A stretch of DNA of 64,000 nucleotides from Frankia alni ACN14a (lineage in GTDB: Bacteria > Actinomycetota > Actinomycetes > Frankiales > Frankiaceae). The notes beneath the pieces were generated by a model, which searched no databases, was not told where the DNA came from, and worked only from the letters and a program-made list of their open reading frames with translations. Position 1 is the stretch's first letter; each line of letters begins with the position of its first letter. A program made the position numbers and the translations under genes. Shown here in pieces: positions 16,401 to 25,401 of this stretch. The DNA is taken from the NCBI RefSeq assembly GCF_000058485.1, contig NC_008278.1:1854962-1918961 (forward strand), in the 5' to 3' direction.

Positions 16401-18476
16401 TCACCACTCGCCGGCGGCGCGCAGCCGGTGCGGCCGACCGTCGGGATCGTAGATCGAGCGGTAAACCGGTGCCGACCAGGCCCGACGCAACCGGCTCAGC
16501 CGGGCCGGGCGGTGCGGGCGGACGCGCCCCGGCGGCCGGTCCCCGACCCGTCCGCCGTCGTGCCAGGCGGCCAGGTCCTCGGCGCGGGCGCGGAACGCCG
16601 CGAAGCCCGTCGCCGGGTCGAGCAGCTCGTCGTCCGGGCCCTCCCAGTCGAGATGCTCGCGCCACAGCCCCAGCCGCAGGTCGCGGGCAAACACCCGGGC
16701 GCCGTCGCCCAGCCCGGCCGGATCACGCGGCTCGCGTGGATCCAGCGTGTCGTCGATCGTCGCGACGGCCAGTTCGCTGTCGTGCGTCCACGATCGGCGG
16801 TTGAGGTTGTCCGACCCCACCGACGCCCACACGTCGTCGACCGTCACCGCCTTGGCATGCACGTACACGGGGGTTCCGGCGTGGTTCTCGACGTCGTAGA
16901 CGCCGACCCGGTCGCCGCCGGCCGCCCGGCACAGCTCCAGCGCCTGCTCGCGGCCGACCAGGTTCGGCGGCAGCGAGAACCGCCCGCCCTGGGTCGGATG
17001 GCGCGGCACCACGATGATCAGGTGCAGCTCCGGGGAGCGGCGCAGCGCGTCGGCGAACAGGCGGGCCACCTCTGCGGACCACATGTACTGGTCCTCCAGA
17101 TAGATCAACCGACGGGCGCGGCGGAGCACCTTCTGGTAGGCGCGGGCGATCGAGCGTTCGCCCGCGCGGGCGAACGGGTACGCCGGGTGCAGCTTGCGGG
17201 GGTAGGTCCGCAGGACCTGGACGTTGTGCGGGCCGGCCGCCGGCGGATCGGGCTGCTGGGCGGGCAGCTCGTCGGTCCGGGTCGCCACCGGGCGGATCCG
17301 GTAGAACAGCCGCCGCAACGGGTTCGGGTTGTCCAGGCTCGACGGGTCGTCCCATCGCTCGCGGAAGGTGTGCTCCAGATCGCCGACGGCCGGGCCGCGC
17401 ACCTCCACCTGGATGTCGTGCCAGGGCGGGGCGTCACCGTAGGGAGCGGCCATCGGCTGGCTCTGCGGATCGCCCGCGTGGGCCGCGTCGTCGCGCCGGT
17501 TGTAGCACAGGTCGATCCCACCGGCGAAGGCCACGCCGGCCGCCGGGTCGCCCGCGGGGCGCGCGACCACCAGCTTCTGGTGGTGGGAGCCGCCGCGGCG
17601 CACCCGCTGATCCAGCACGACCCGTGCCCCGGAACTCGTGAGCTTCTCGGCGAGCAGCCGGTTCGGTTTCGAGCTGAACGACAGCAGCTCCAGATGGGAC
17701 CGCCACATCAGGCCGCGGACCGCCACGCCGCGCCGGGCCGCCCGGCCCAGCACCTCGCCGACCTCGGAGCCGGCGCCGTCCAGGCGCTGGTCGAGATCCC
17801 CGCGCCAGTCGGTGAACAGCAGCAGGTCGCCGTCACCGAGTCCCTCGACGACCGCCAGCAGGCGGGTGAAGTAGTCCCGGCCGTGCACGAGGGGCACGAC
17901 GAGGTTGCCGGCGGTCCACGGTCGGCCGTCGGGATGGCGCCGGTCGAGGTCGGTGCTCGGGTTTCCACGCTCGGCGGCCGTCAGGAACCAGACGGCGAGC
18001 ACCGCCGCGCCGTCCGGACCGGCGGCGGCCGTCCCACCGTCCGGCTCGCGGGCGGGTGGGGCAGCCGGCGTCGGCTGCGACGGCGGGGTCCGCGGTACCG
18101 GCGGGGCGGCCGGAACCGGTAACACGTCCGCAGCCGTGGCCCTCCCATCGCCCGGCACCGTCACCTCACTCGCCACCGGGTCACCCGTCGTCACCTCGCC
18201 CGTCGTAACCTCGCCGGTCGTCATCTCGCCCGTCACCGCGTCACCCGTCACCGCGTCACTCGCCCCCACCGCCGACGCATCTCCCGCCTGTGCCATGGAC
18301 CAGATCACCGATCCCTTCCCCGGGGATGCAACCACCATTCCCTGCTGGTCACCCGATTCCTCGTCGCTCGTCACCCTTTGTCCGTCACGCGCTGACCGAC
18401 AGTGGTTGTCCGACAGTCGGGAGCCGGGCGGCTGTTCGCGGCGTTCCGCCGCCGTCCGCCGGGTCCTGCACGCCAC
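16401..18476 (-). CDS. Phospholipase D-family protein
   Basis: The protein has both HKD motifs of the phospholipase D superfamily: HHQKLVVARPAGDP in the first half and VHAKAVTVDD followed by GSDNLNRRS in the second. It also has supporting motifs such as YLEDQYMWS. Enzymes of this family hydrolyse or transfer phosphatidyl groups, or act as nucleases; substrate cannot be read from the sequence. The first 140 residues are low complexity, with VTTGE repeats and a Pro-rich stretch, and the catalytic part begins near DGAAVLAVWFLTAAERGN. The longest frame starts at GTG 18476, 9 bp after the TerD-HNH gene, without a clear ribosome binding site. GTG 18374 or ATG 18341 may be the real start. The two genes are probably one operon. 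Confidence 0.85.
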   Translation of the reverse strand: MACRTRRTAAERREQPPGSRLSDNHCRSARDGQRVTSDEESGDQQGMVVASPGKGSVIWSMAQAGDASAVGASDAVTGDAVTGEMTTGEVTTGEVTTGDPVASEVTVPGDGRATAADVLPVPAAPPVPRTPPSQPTPAAPPAREPDGGTAAAGPDGAAVLAVWFLTAAERGNPSTDLDRRHPDGRPWTAGNLVVPLVHGRDYFTRLLAVVEGLGDGDLLLFTDWRGDLDQRLDGAGSEVGEVLGRAARRGVAVRGLMWRSHLELLSFSSKPNRLLAEKLTSSGARVVLDQRVRRGGSHHQKLVVARPAGDPAAGVAFAGGIDLCYNRRDDAAHAGDPQSQPMAAPYGDAPPWHDIQVEVRGPAVGDLEHTFRERWDDPSSLDNPNPLRRLFYRIRPVATRTDELPAQQPDPPAAGPHNVQVLRTYPRKLHPAYPFARAGERSIARAYQKVLRRARRLIYLEDQYMWSAEVARLFADALRRSPELHLIIVVPRHPTQGGRFSLPPNLVGREQALELCRAAGGDRVGVYDVENHAGTPVYVHAKAVTVDDVWASVGSDNLNRRSWTHDSELAVATIDDTLDPREPRDPAGLGDGARVFARDLRLGLWREHLDWEGPDDELLDPATGFAAFRARAEDLAAWHDGGRVGDRPPGRVRPHRPARLSRLRRAWSAPVYRSIYDPDGRPHRLRAAGEW
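18179..18255. repeat. 15-bp in-frame repeats in the phospholipase D-like gene
   Basis: Tandem copies of units like GTCACCTCGCCCGTC encode a TTGEV-type repeat near the N-terminus. The period is a multiple of three, so the frame is kept. Confidence 0.6.
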
Positions 18477-18485
18477 CGCCCGCGG

Positions 18486-20420
18486 TCAGATCCGGGCACC
18501 CTTGGAGCGGTTGCACCGCCGGCACAGCAGCTGCAGGTTGTTGACGCTGGACGCGCCGCCGCGGCTGAACGGGATCACGTGGTCGAACTCCAGGTGCTCG
18601 CCGCCCCCGCACTCGACGCACACCCCGCCGTCGCGCCGCCACACCTCCGCCTTCACCGCCTGCGGGATCGCCCGGCTGGCCCGGCTGCCCGGCGCGATGA
18701 CCTGCCGCCGGGCGACCCGCAGGATCCCGGCCAGCACCGCGGCGACGTACTGCGGGTCGTCCACGAGGTAGCTGCCCGAGCCACGGGTGGTGGTGGCGGC
18801 GATGTCGACGCATCCGCCCCGTGCCTCCACCTCGACGATCTTCGGCAGGCCGAGCTCGGCGCCCCGCCCGGTCTCGCCGAGGAAGCGCAGCTTGCGGTTG
18901 GTGGCGAGTAGCCGACCCGGGGCGTGGCGGGGACCGGCCGCGGCCTGCTGGACCAGGGTGGCCGACACGTCGAGGTGCACGATCTCGTCGAGGTCGAGGT
19001 GCAGGGAACCCGCGGGCAGCCGGGGCAGCTCACCGGCGCCGATCCGGGCCAACTCCAGGCCACGGGCGAGGCGCTGGCGCAGCGCGTCGAGATCCGGGCC
19101 GGCCAGGTGCAGCCGCGCGGCCGCCGCCTCGATGCGGTCGACCTCGGCCGGCTCGATCACCCCGTCGGCGAACGCGAACGCCGCCAGCCGCTCCAGGTGC
19201 GCCGGCCCGACCGCCTGGACGATCTCCCAGCCCGCCGACTCCGGGATCCGCTGGTAGCGCAGGTCGGCCCACAGCGGTTCGAGGTCGGCCCCGGTCGGGT
19301 CGTCGCGCGTCAGCGACGACACCACGCGGGCCCGCCAGTCCCACAGGTACGCCCGGATCGCCTGCGCGCACTCCTCGCAGGCCGGCGGCCCGCCGAGTAA
19401 CCGCCACCGTTTGCGAGCGCCGCACCGACCGCAGCTCGCGTCCGACTCCGTGAGGATCGGCGTGGGCGGACCCTGCCAACGCTCCCCGTCCCACCAGCGC
19501 ATGAGGTCCGGGCGCACCGGATCGGGGTACCAGTCCGCCCGAATCCGCTCCTCCCCGCCACCGCCATCTTCCTCGGTCCCGCCTGCTGCCTCTGCGCCGC
19601 CGTCCTCCGCGCCGCCGCCGTCCTCCGCGCCGCCGCCGTCCTCGGCGCCGCCGCCGTCCTCGGCGCCGCCGCCGTCCTCCGCGCCGGCCTCGGACTCGTC
19701 GGCTGCGAGGGCGTCCGCGACCTCGGGAAGCACCCGCGTGGGCTCCGCGCCGGTCGACTCTTCACCGATCGGCTCGTCGCCGGTGACATCGTCGCTGGTG
19801 ACGTCGTCGCTGGTCGGGTAGGTGCTCGTCGGGTAGGTGGCGGTCGGGGCGTCGCCGTCGGGGTCGTCGACGGGGTCATCGGCGCGGTCGTCGGCGGCGC
19901 GGTCGTCGGCGCGGACGGCGATGCCGAAACCGCGAGCCAGGCCGGCGAGGCCGCTGTTCCAGCCCTGGGCGACGGCGCGGAACCGCCAGCCGCCCGCCCG
20001 GCGGTAGAGCTCCCCGAGCACCAGCGCGTTGACCGGCTCGTCGGGTTCCGCAACGAACCGGCCCACCGGCCGGCCCGCCCGGTCGGTCAGCTCGACGGTG
20101 AGGTCGGCCAGCTCGGCGAAGTTTCCCACGTCGACGGACCCGGCGATCACGATCCGGCTCACCGCCGGCTCCACCCGGGGCAGCGTCACCACGAGGCCGG
20201 CCGTCCCGGGGCCCGCGGCCGTCAGGGCGACCGCACCCGAGGAGTGGCTCGGCGCGTTGAAGAACACGAAGTCGCCGTCGGAACGAACCCGCTCCTCCTC
20301 GGTGACGAGGACGGCGCTGACGTCCACCACCCGGCCTGGCGTCCAGCCGACCGCGACGCGCAGAACCCCGGCGGGAACGGGGATGTTGGCGCCCTTCTGC
20401 AGGGCCGGGGCCAGGGTCAT
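18486..20420 (-). CDS. TerD / DUF2510 / TerB-like / HNH nuclease fusion protein
   Basis: The ATG at 20420 starts the TerD domain directly (MTLAPALQKGANIPV) and gives about 644 residues. The domains in order are a TerD-type calcium-binding-like beta domain (1-180, with SDGDFVFFNAPSHSSGAV and ELYRRAGGWRFRAV), an acidic linker with five AEDGGG repeats (about 255-290) and a DUF2510 segment (WYPDPVRPDLMRWWDGERW). A four-cysteine zinc ribbon follows (CGRCG...CEEC), then a TerB-like helical domain (FAFADGVIEPAEVDRIEAAA), a PH-like strand region (RLLATNRKLRFLGE) and a C-terminal HNH nuclease (CVECGGGEHLEFDHVIPFS...CRRCNRSKG). TerD and TerB belong to tellurite/stress response systems that comparative work links to DNA processing. 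A stress- or phage-triggered nuclease is my inference. Confidence 0.85.
   Translation of the reverse strand: MTLAPALQKGANIPVPAGVLRVAVGWTPGRVVDVSAVLVTEEERVRSDGDFVFFNAPSHSSGAVALTAAGPGTAGLVVTLPRVEPAVSRIVIAGSVDVGNFAELADLTVELTDRAGRPVGRFVAEPDEPVNALVLGELYRRAGGWRFRAVAQGWNSGLAGLARGFGIAVRADDRAADDRADDPVDDPDGDAPTATYPTSTYPTSDDVTSDDVTGDEPIGEESTGAEPTRVLPEVADALAADESEAGAEDGGGAEDGGGAEDGGGAEDGGGAEDGGAEAAGGTEEDGGGGEERIRADWYPDPVRPDLMRWWDGERWQGPPTPILTESDASCGRCGARKRWRLLGGPPACEECAQAIRAYLWDWRARVVSSLTRDDPTGADLEPLWADLRYQRIPESAGWEIVQAVGPAHLERLAAFAFADGVIEPAEVDRIEAAAARLHLAGPDLDALRQRLARGLELARIGAGELPRLPAGSLHLDLDEIVHLDVSATLVQQAAAGPRHAPGRLLATNRKLRFLGETGRGAELGLPKIVEVEARGGCVDIAATTTRGSGSYLVDDPQYVAAVLAGILRVARRQVIAPGSRASRAIPQAVKAEVWRRDGGVCVECGGGEHLEFDHVIPFSRGGASSVNNLQLLCRRCNRSKGARI
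19596..19686. repeat. 18-bp tandem repeat encoding AEDGGG
   Basis: Five copies of an 18-bp unit (GCCGCCGTCCTCGGCGCC type) encode consecutive AEDGGG hexapeptides in the acidic linker of the TerD-HNH protein. The copies are almost identical at DNA level, so copy number probably varies between strains. Confidence 0.8.
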
Positions 20421-20599
20421 GCGGCCTTCCGCGGGTCGGGGCGGGCGACGGCTCACCGCCACCGGCGGCTGCGGCGTCGACACGTCTACGTGGAAGGAAT
20501 GTATGCCGATCGGCCCGGACGGCGGTCGGTCCTGACATATCGGGCCGGCCGCCGGGTCGCGCTGGGGGCGCGGCGGCACGTGTGGCAGAGTTTGGCGCC

Positions 20600-21361
20600 A
20601 TGACGCGGTCCGTCACGACGCGCGGGTCCACCGTGGGACGCCGCGCCGCCCGCACGGCGGTGGCGCTGAGTGCCACGGCAGGTCTCACCTACGGCCTGCC
20701 CTCGCTGGCGACGCTGCGCCGGCTGAGGCTGCGGGTCACCCCGGCGCTCGCCGGGGTCGGCGCCGGCGACCACGTCGCGCTCACCTTCGACGACGGGCCC
20801 GACCCCGCCTCGACCCCGCAGTTCCTCGACGTGCTCGCCGAGCTCGACGTCCGCTCGACGTTCTTCGTCCTCGGCAGCCTGCTGGAGCGCTCGCCGAGCC
20901 TGGCCCGGGAGATGGTCGCCGCCGGTCACGAGCTCGCCGTGCACGGCTGGGACCACCGCCCGATGCTGCTGCGCGGCCCGCGGTCGACCCGCGACCAGCT
21001 CGTGCGCACCCGCGACCTGGTCGCCGAGGTCACCGGGCGCACCCCGCGCTTCGTCCGGCCGCCGCACGGCATCCTCTCCGCCGGACTGCTCGTCGCCGCC
21101 CGTGACCTGGAACTGACGCCGGTGCTGTGGTCGGCGTGGGGCCGGGACTGGACGGCGGAGGCGACCCCGCGCAGCGTCCTGGACACCCTCGCGCCCGACC
21201 TGCGCGGCGGGGCCACCGTGCTGCTGCACGACTGCGACTGCACCTCGGCGCCCGGCGCCTGGCGCAGCGCGCTCGGCGCCCTGCCGGAGCTCGCCGCCCG
21301 CTGCGACGACGCCGGCCTGCGCCTGGGCCCCCTCGCCGAGCACGGCCTGCGCGGCCGCTGA
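20600..21361 (+). CDS. Polysaccharide deacetylase (NodB homology)
   Basis: This protein of about 253 residues has the NodB motifs: VALTFDDGPDPAS with the catalytic Asp and metal Asp, ELAVHGWDHRPML with the two metal histidines, and RPPHGILS, where most members have RPPYG. The N-terminus has a basic stretch and a weak hydrophobic segment (TAVALSATAGLTYGL), so export or anchoring is possible. Such enzymes remove N- or O-acetyl groups from cell-wall or extracellular polysaccharides. The gene diverges from the TerD-HNH gene. ATG 20600 is preferred, with GTG 20582 as alternative. Confidence 0.85.
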   Translation: MTRSVTTRGSTVGRRAARTAVALSATAGLTYGLPSLATLRRLRLRVTPALAGVGAGDHVALTFDDGPDPASTPQFLDVLAELDVRSTFFVLGSLLERSPSLAREMVAAGHELAVHGWDHRPMLLRGPRSTRDQLVRTRDLVAEVTGRTPRFVRPPHGILSAGLLVAARDLELTPVLWSAWGRDWTAEATPRSVLDTLAPDLRGGATVLLHDCDCTSAPGAWRSALGALPELAARCDDAGLRLGPLAEHGLRGR

Positions 21362-21389
21362 CCGGCCCCGCCCGCTACCGGCCGGCCCG

Positions 21390-21473
21390 CTACCGGGCTC
21401 CCGCTGCCGGGCTCCCGCTGCCGGGCTCCCGTTACCGGGCTCCCGTTACCGGGCTCCCGTTACCGGTCTCCTG
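21390..21473. repeat. 14-bp tandem repeat, six copies, abutting a stop codon
   Basis: Six consecutive 14-bp units (CTGCCGGGCTCCCG, drifting to TTACCGGGCTCCCG) fill the gap between the deacetylase and the PEP mutase-family gene. The next partial unit, TTACCAGG, supplies the TAA stop of the minus-strand gene. Confidence 0.9.
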
Positions 21474-22280
21474 TTACCAGGCGCGGACGATGTCGCGCCC
21501 GGCCCCGGCGTCCGGCCAGAACGACGGGGCCGCCCCGTCGAGCAGCTCCCGGACCGACCGGCCGAGCGCGCCCAACGCGGCGAAGGCGAGCGCGCCACCG
21601 GTCGAGATCCGCGCGACGCCGAGCTCGGCCAGCTCCGCCACGCCCGGTCCGCCCGGCACCAGCAGGACGTTGACCGGGCGCTCCAGCTCCGCCAGCAGGC
21701 TGCGGACGTCCGCCGCGCGGCGCAGCCCCGGGGCGTAGAGGACGTCCGCGCCGGCCTGCTGGTAGCGCTGCAACCGGTCGATCGTGTCGGCGAGGTCGTC
21801 CCGGCCGTGGAGGTGGTTCTCGGCGCGGGCGGTGAGGACGAGCCGCCCGGCCGCCGCCTCGACCGCGGCGGTGATCCGCGCGGTGGCCAGGCCGACGTCG
21901 TGGATCGGGGCCTGCGGGTCGCCGGTGAAGTCCTCGATCGAGCACCCGGCGAGCCCCGTGGCCACCGCGGCCCGCACCGTCGCCGCGACCTCGGCCGGCT
22001 CGGCGCCGTAGCCGCTCTCCAGGTCGGCGGAGACCGGCACCTCCACGGCGGCGACGAGCGCGGCGGCATGCCCGAGCGCCTCCTCGCGGGTCACCGACCG
22101 GTCGAGCCGGCCGAGCGTGCCAGCGAACCCGCTGCTCGTCGTCCCCACCGCCAGGCAGCCGACCGCGGCGAGCACCCGCGCCGTCCCCGCGTCCCACGCG
22201 TTCGGCATGACCAGCGGCACCCCGGGCCGGTGCAGCTCCCGAAACCGCTCGGTCCGTCCAGCTGCGGCCGTGGCCGTCAC
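21474..22280 (-). CDS. Isocitrate lyase/PEP mutase-family enzyme
   Basis: The 268-residue protein fits the PEP mutase/isocitrate lyase TIM-barrel family. It has PLVMPNAWDAGTARVLAAVG at the start, VGTTSSGFAGTLG, the metal-site strand PVSADLESGYG, then SIEDFTGDP and LTARAEN. It ends with the ISTGGAL and AFAALGALGRSV helices seen in oxaloacetate-hydrolase-like members. It should cleave or rearrange a C-C or P-C bond of a 2-oxo- or 2-hydroxy-acid; the exact substrate is not evident. There is no operon partner. The stop codon comes from the end of a 14-bp repeat array. Confidence 0.85.
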   Translation of the reverse strand: MTATAAAGRTERFRELHRPGVPLVMPNAWDAGTARVLAAVGCLAVGTTSSGFAGTLGRLDRSVTREEALGHAAALVAAVEVPVSADLESGYGAEPAEVAATVRAAVATGLAGCSIEDFTGDPQAPIHDVGLATARITAAVEAAAGRLVLTARAENHLHGRDDLADTIDRLQRYQQAGADVLYAPGLRRAADVRSLLAELERPVNVLLVPGGPGVAELAELGVARISTGGALAFAALGALGRSVRELLDGAAPSFWPDAGAGRDIVRAW

Positions 22281-22607
22281 GGCGCGGCCACCCGCCGTCC
22301 ACCGGCCCGCCCCCGGGCCGACCGGACGGTGGGGACCGGCTGCCAGGAATAGATCATCACAGTACGAAGCCTAGACGGAAGCGGCGGTGCTGCCCTGCCT
22401 TCCGATCGGCCATCGGGCCGCGAAGCCGCACCGACACCCGCCGGGGCGGTGCGTGGGACGGCAGGCGCGGTACGTGAGATGGCAGGTGCGGTGCGCTGTG
22501 CACGGTCTGCCGGCTCGGACCATACACAGCGTGCCGCACTCGCCTGCCCGGATCGGCTTGGGACGGCCCGGGACATCGAGAGCCGTCTCGTGGAAGAAGG
22601 AAGGCGG
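22281..22607. other. Intergenic stretch without a visible gene
   Basis: This gap lies upstream of the PEP mutase-family gene and downstream of the aldehyde dehydrogenase gene. I see only GC-rich sequence with a few repeated CGGCAGG-type words and no clear hairpin or promoter. Confidence 0.4.
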
Positions 22608-24185
22608 TCAGACCTCGGGGTACAGGGAGTAGCTGGGGAAGTTGCCGACCAGGCGTTCGTTCGGGTCGGGGCCGACGGTGACGGCCCGGGCGAGGTGGGC
22701 GCCGCCGACGAACGCGCCCTTCCAGGACGCGCCGCGCCCGCCGAACGGCTCGTCGCGGTCGCCGCGCGAACGCGGCTTGTTGACGCCGACCTTGAACGCC
22801 TGCAGCTCCCCGGCGAGGCGGCGGGCGTACGACTCGTCGTCGCAGGCCAGGGAGGCGACCAGCGCGCCGTTGGAGGCGTTCATCGCTGCCAGCAGCTCGG
22901 CCTCGGAGTCGACGACGATGATCGTGTCGACCGGCCCGAACGGCTCGGCGTGGTGCAGCGCGCTGGAGGCGGGCGGGTGCAGGATCGCCACCGGTGGGAC
23001 GTAGGCGGAGGTGTCCTGCCCGGGGATGAACCGGCCGTCGGCGATGTCACCGCGGTAGAGCGGCACACCGCCCTTCGTGATCGCCTCGTCGACCTTCGCG
23101 GCGAGTTCGGTGGCCTTGTCGGCGGTGATGACCGGGCCGTAGTCCAGCTCGGGCAGCGGGTCGTCGTCGGCGGCGACGGCCAGCGGATGGCCGAACCGGA
23201 CCCCGGCGACCACCGGCAGGTACATCGCGAGGAAGCGGTCGAACAACTGGCGCTGGACGACGTAGCGCGGGTAGGCGGTGCAGCGCTGCTTGCCGTACTC
23301 GAAGCCCTTCTTCAGGTGGGCGGCGAGGGTGTCCCACTGGGAGAAGTCCCAGATGCCCCAGGCGTTGAGCCCCTCCTGCTCGAGGAAGTGGCGCTTGCCG
23401 GTGTCGACGAGGGCGGCGGCGACCTGCCCGCCGGCGGAGCGGCCGCCGACGAACGCCAGGCAGCCGATCTCCGGGGCGCGCACCAGCGCCGAGGACAGCC
23501 GCGAACCCGACCCGCTCACCAGCGAGACCGGCAGACCCTCCCGGCGGGCCAGGGCGCTGGCCAGGGTCAGGCAGGCGGCGCCGCCGTCGGTGGGGGTCTT
23601 CGCGATCGTGCCGTTGCCGGCCAGCATCTGGACCAGCATGGCGTGCATGAGCACGCTCATCGGGTAGTTCCAGCTCGCGATGTTGCTGACGGGGCCCGGC
23701 AGCGGGCCGCGGCCGGCGATCATGCCGTCGATCTCGTCGAGGTACCAGCGGACGCCGTCGAGGGCGCGGTCGACGTCGGTGAGGGCGAGGCGCCAGGGCT
23801 TGCCGATCTCCCAGACGAGCAGCAGCGCGAGCAGCTCGCGGTGGGCGTCCATCGCGTCGACCGCGGCGCGGACGCGGGCCTTGCGCTCGGCCAGCGCCAC
23901 GTCGCGCCACTGCTTGTGGTCGTCGAGGGCGGCCCTGATCGCCTCGTGCGCCTCGTCCTGGCCCAGCATGGGCGGCCCGGCGATCGGCGAACCGTCGACG
24001 GGGGAGTGGCTGTGCAGGGGACTGCCGGTGCGGCGCCACTGGCCGCCCCACAGGTTGCGCAGGCGGTCGGCGTCGAACGCCTCCGGGACGATCTCGTGGC
24101 ATCGGGCGAACGCGTCGGACCAGGTCGTGCCCGGCTTGATGTGGAGTCGCGGCTGGGGGGTGCTGGTGGTCGCGGCCATACACAT
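22608..24185 (-). CDS. Aldehyde dehydrogenase-family protein
   Basis: The protein of about 525 residues has the aldehyde dehydrogenase fold. ASWNYPMSVLMHAMLVQMLAGNGTIAKTPT gives the Asn and Lys of the cofactor site, FVGGRSAGGQV the nucleotide turn and GKQRCTAYPRYVV the catalytic Cys. FGPVDTI and the C-terminal FGGRGASWKG segment also fit. The glutamate region reads LEQEGLNAWG instead of the usual ELGGK, so the Glu is present but its surroundings are atypical. This resembles a divergent group related to 1-pyrroline-5-carboxylate dehydrogenase, but I cannot assign a substrate. Starts at 24185 and 24179 are both plausible; the frame is open to 24239. The gene diverges from the response regulator. 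Confidence 0.8.
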   Translation of the reverse strand: MCMAATTSTPQPRLHIKPGTTWSDAFARCHEIVPEAFDADRLRNLWGGQWRRTGSPLHSHSPVDGSPIAGPPMLGQDEAHEAIRAALDDHKQWRDVALAERKARVRAAVDAMDAHRELLALLLVWEIGKPWRLALTDVDRALDGVRWYLDEIDGMIAGRGPLPGPVSNIASWNYPMSVLMHAMLVQMLAGNGTIAKTPTDGGAACLTLASALARREGLPVSLVSGSGSRLSSALVRAPEIGCLAFVGGRSAGGQVAAALVDTGKRHFLEQEGLNAWGIWDFSQWDTLAAHLKKGFEYGKQRCTAYPRYVVQRQLFDRFLAMYLPVVAGVRFGHPLAVAADDDPLPELDYGPVITADKATELAAKVDEAITKGGVPLYRGDIADGRFIPGQDTSAYVPPVAILHPPASSALHHAEPFGPVDTIIVVDSEAELLAAMNASNGALVASLACDDESYARRLAGELQAFKVGVNKPRSRGDRDEPFGGRGASWKGAFVGGAHLARAVTVGPDPNERLVGNFPSYSLYPEV

Positions 24186-24641
24186 GAGATTGACGGTCAA
24201 CCGCCAGATGCGCCACCAGTCGAGTGCCATATATCGCACATCCGATAATTCGATCGCGCGCAGAGATCGGGGCCGACTGATTGAGGGACGGTTAATTGAC
24301 GCGACAACCCCTCATTAGACGATCGGACGCGGATCGTCCGATTTTGGCGAGGCCCGGGCCCCGGGTCGGCCGTGGCGCCCCGATCGGGGGCCGACGCCCC
24401 TGACCGGCCGAAACCGCTGCCGTTCCGGTGCCGAAGCCGGCGATCCGGGTGGGCGGAGACCGTCCACCGCGTACTATTTCCGGCATGTCGGATGCGTTAA
24501 TGGGGGAAGACGCGGGCGTCACTCGGACGCTGTCACGACCTCTGGTGTGTACTTCATCACGTAGAGTGGAAGGGTGTCCGAACCATCTTTCGTTCGCGTC
24601 CGCGTCGTCGCCCGGACGATTCGATCCTGATTCCCGGATGT
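24186..24641. other. Divergent intergenic region with a hairpin
   Basis: This 456-bp region between the aldehyde dehydrogenase and the response regulator has no convincing gene. It holds a perfect 8-bp inverted repeat (ATCGGACG 24322-24329, CGTCCGAT 24335-24342) followed by TTT. It could be a regulator site or a terminator. Confidence 0.45.
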
Positions 24642-25361
24642 GTGATGACGGCCAGTGTCATGCCGCCGTCGGCTGCTGAAGCCGACTCCATCGAGGGCTC
24701 CGCACCGATCCGGGTCCTCGTGGTAGACGATCATGAGCTTTTTCTGCAGGGCCTCCAGACGGTCCTGGAGATCGAGGAGGACATCAGCGTCGTCGGCCGT
24801 GCCGGTGACGGCCAGGAGGCGCTGACCCTGGCCTCCGGCACATCGCCGGACATCGTTCTGATGGACGTCCGCATGCCCGGCCGGGACGGGATCGCCGCGG
24901 CCGGGGCGATCAAGCGGGCGGTCCCGCGCACCCGGATCGTGATGCTCACCGTGTCGGACGAGGAGTCCGATCTGTTCGAGGCGATCAAGGCGGGTGCCGT
25001 CGGGTACCTGCTCAAGTCGATCCCGCCGCACGAGGTGGCGGACGCCGTGCGGGCCGTGCACAACGGGCAGAGCCTGATCAGCCCGTCGATGGCGTCGAAG
25101 CTGATGGTCGAGTTCGCCACGATGGCCCGCGGCACCGAGGACCGCCCCCGCGTCAACGCCCCGCACCTGACCGCCCGCGAGCTCGAGGTGCTCAAGCTCG
25201 TCGCGGAGGGCCGCGCGAACCGCGAGATCGCCCGCAAGCTGTTCATCAGCGAGAACACGGTCAAGAACCACGTGCGCAACATCCTGGACAAGCTGCAGCT
25301 GCACTCGCGGATGGAGGCCGTGATGTACGCCGTGCGCCAGGGCCTGTTCGACATCGAGTGA
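24642..25361 (+). CDS. NarL/LuxR-type response regulator
   Basis: This 239-residue two-component regulator has a receiver domain (residues 23-140) with the acidic pair in VLVVDDHELF, phosphoacceptor D75 in IVLMDVRMPG, and conserved Thr/Ser and Lys in MLTVSDEES and GYLLKS. A LuxR-type HTH follows (about residues 168-232, LTARELEVLKLVAEGRANRE and SENTVKNHVRNI). It activates or represses genes after phosphorylation by a histidine kinase; no kinase is adjacent, so the signal is unknown. The frame allows GTG 24642, ATG 24645 and ATG 24660; the acidic N-terminal extension before the receiver makes the choice uncertain. Confidence 0.92.
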   Translation: MMTASVMPPSAAEADSIEGSAPIRVLVVDDHELFLQGLQTVLEIEEDISVVGRAGDGQEALTLASGTSPDIVLMDVRMPGRDGIAAAGAIKRAVPRTRIVMLTVSDEESDLFEAIKAGAVGYLLKSIPPHEVADAVRAVHNGQSLISPSMASKLMVEFATMARGTEDRPRVNAPHLTARELEVLKLVAEGRANREIARKLFISENTVKNHVRNILDKLQLHSRMEAVMYAVRQGLFDIE

Positions 25362-25401
25362 TCGTCCTGGCGGCTCGACGCGCGGCCCCGACCGGGGCAC
25401 C

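Noticed and set aside
19596-19686. CRISPR-like or regulatory repeat at AEDGGG
   Set aside because: It is an 18-bp coding minisatellite without spacers.
24428-24679. Small open frame upstream of the response regulator
   Set aside because: It overlaps the start region of the regulator, has no ribosome binding site and no recognisable motif.
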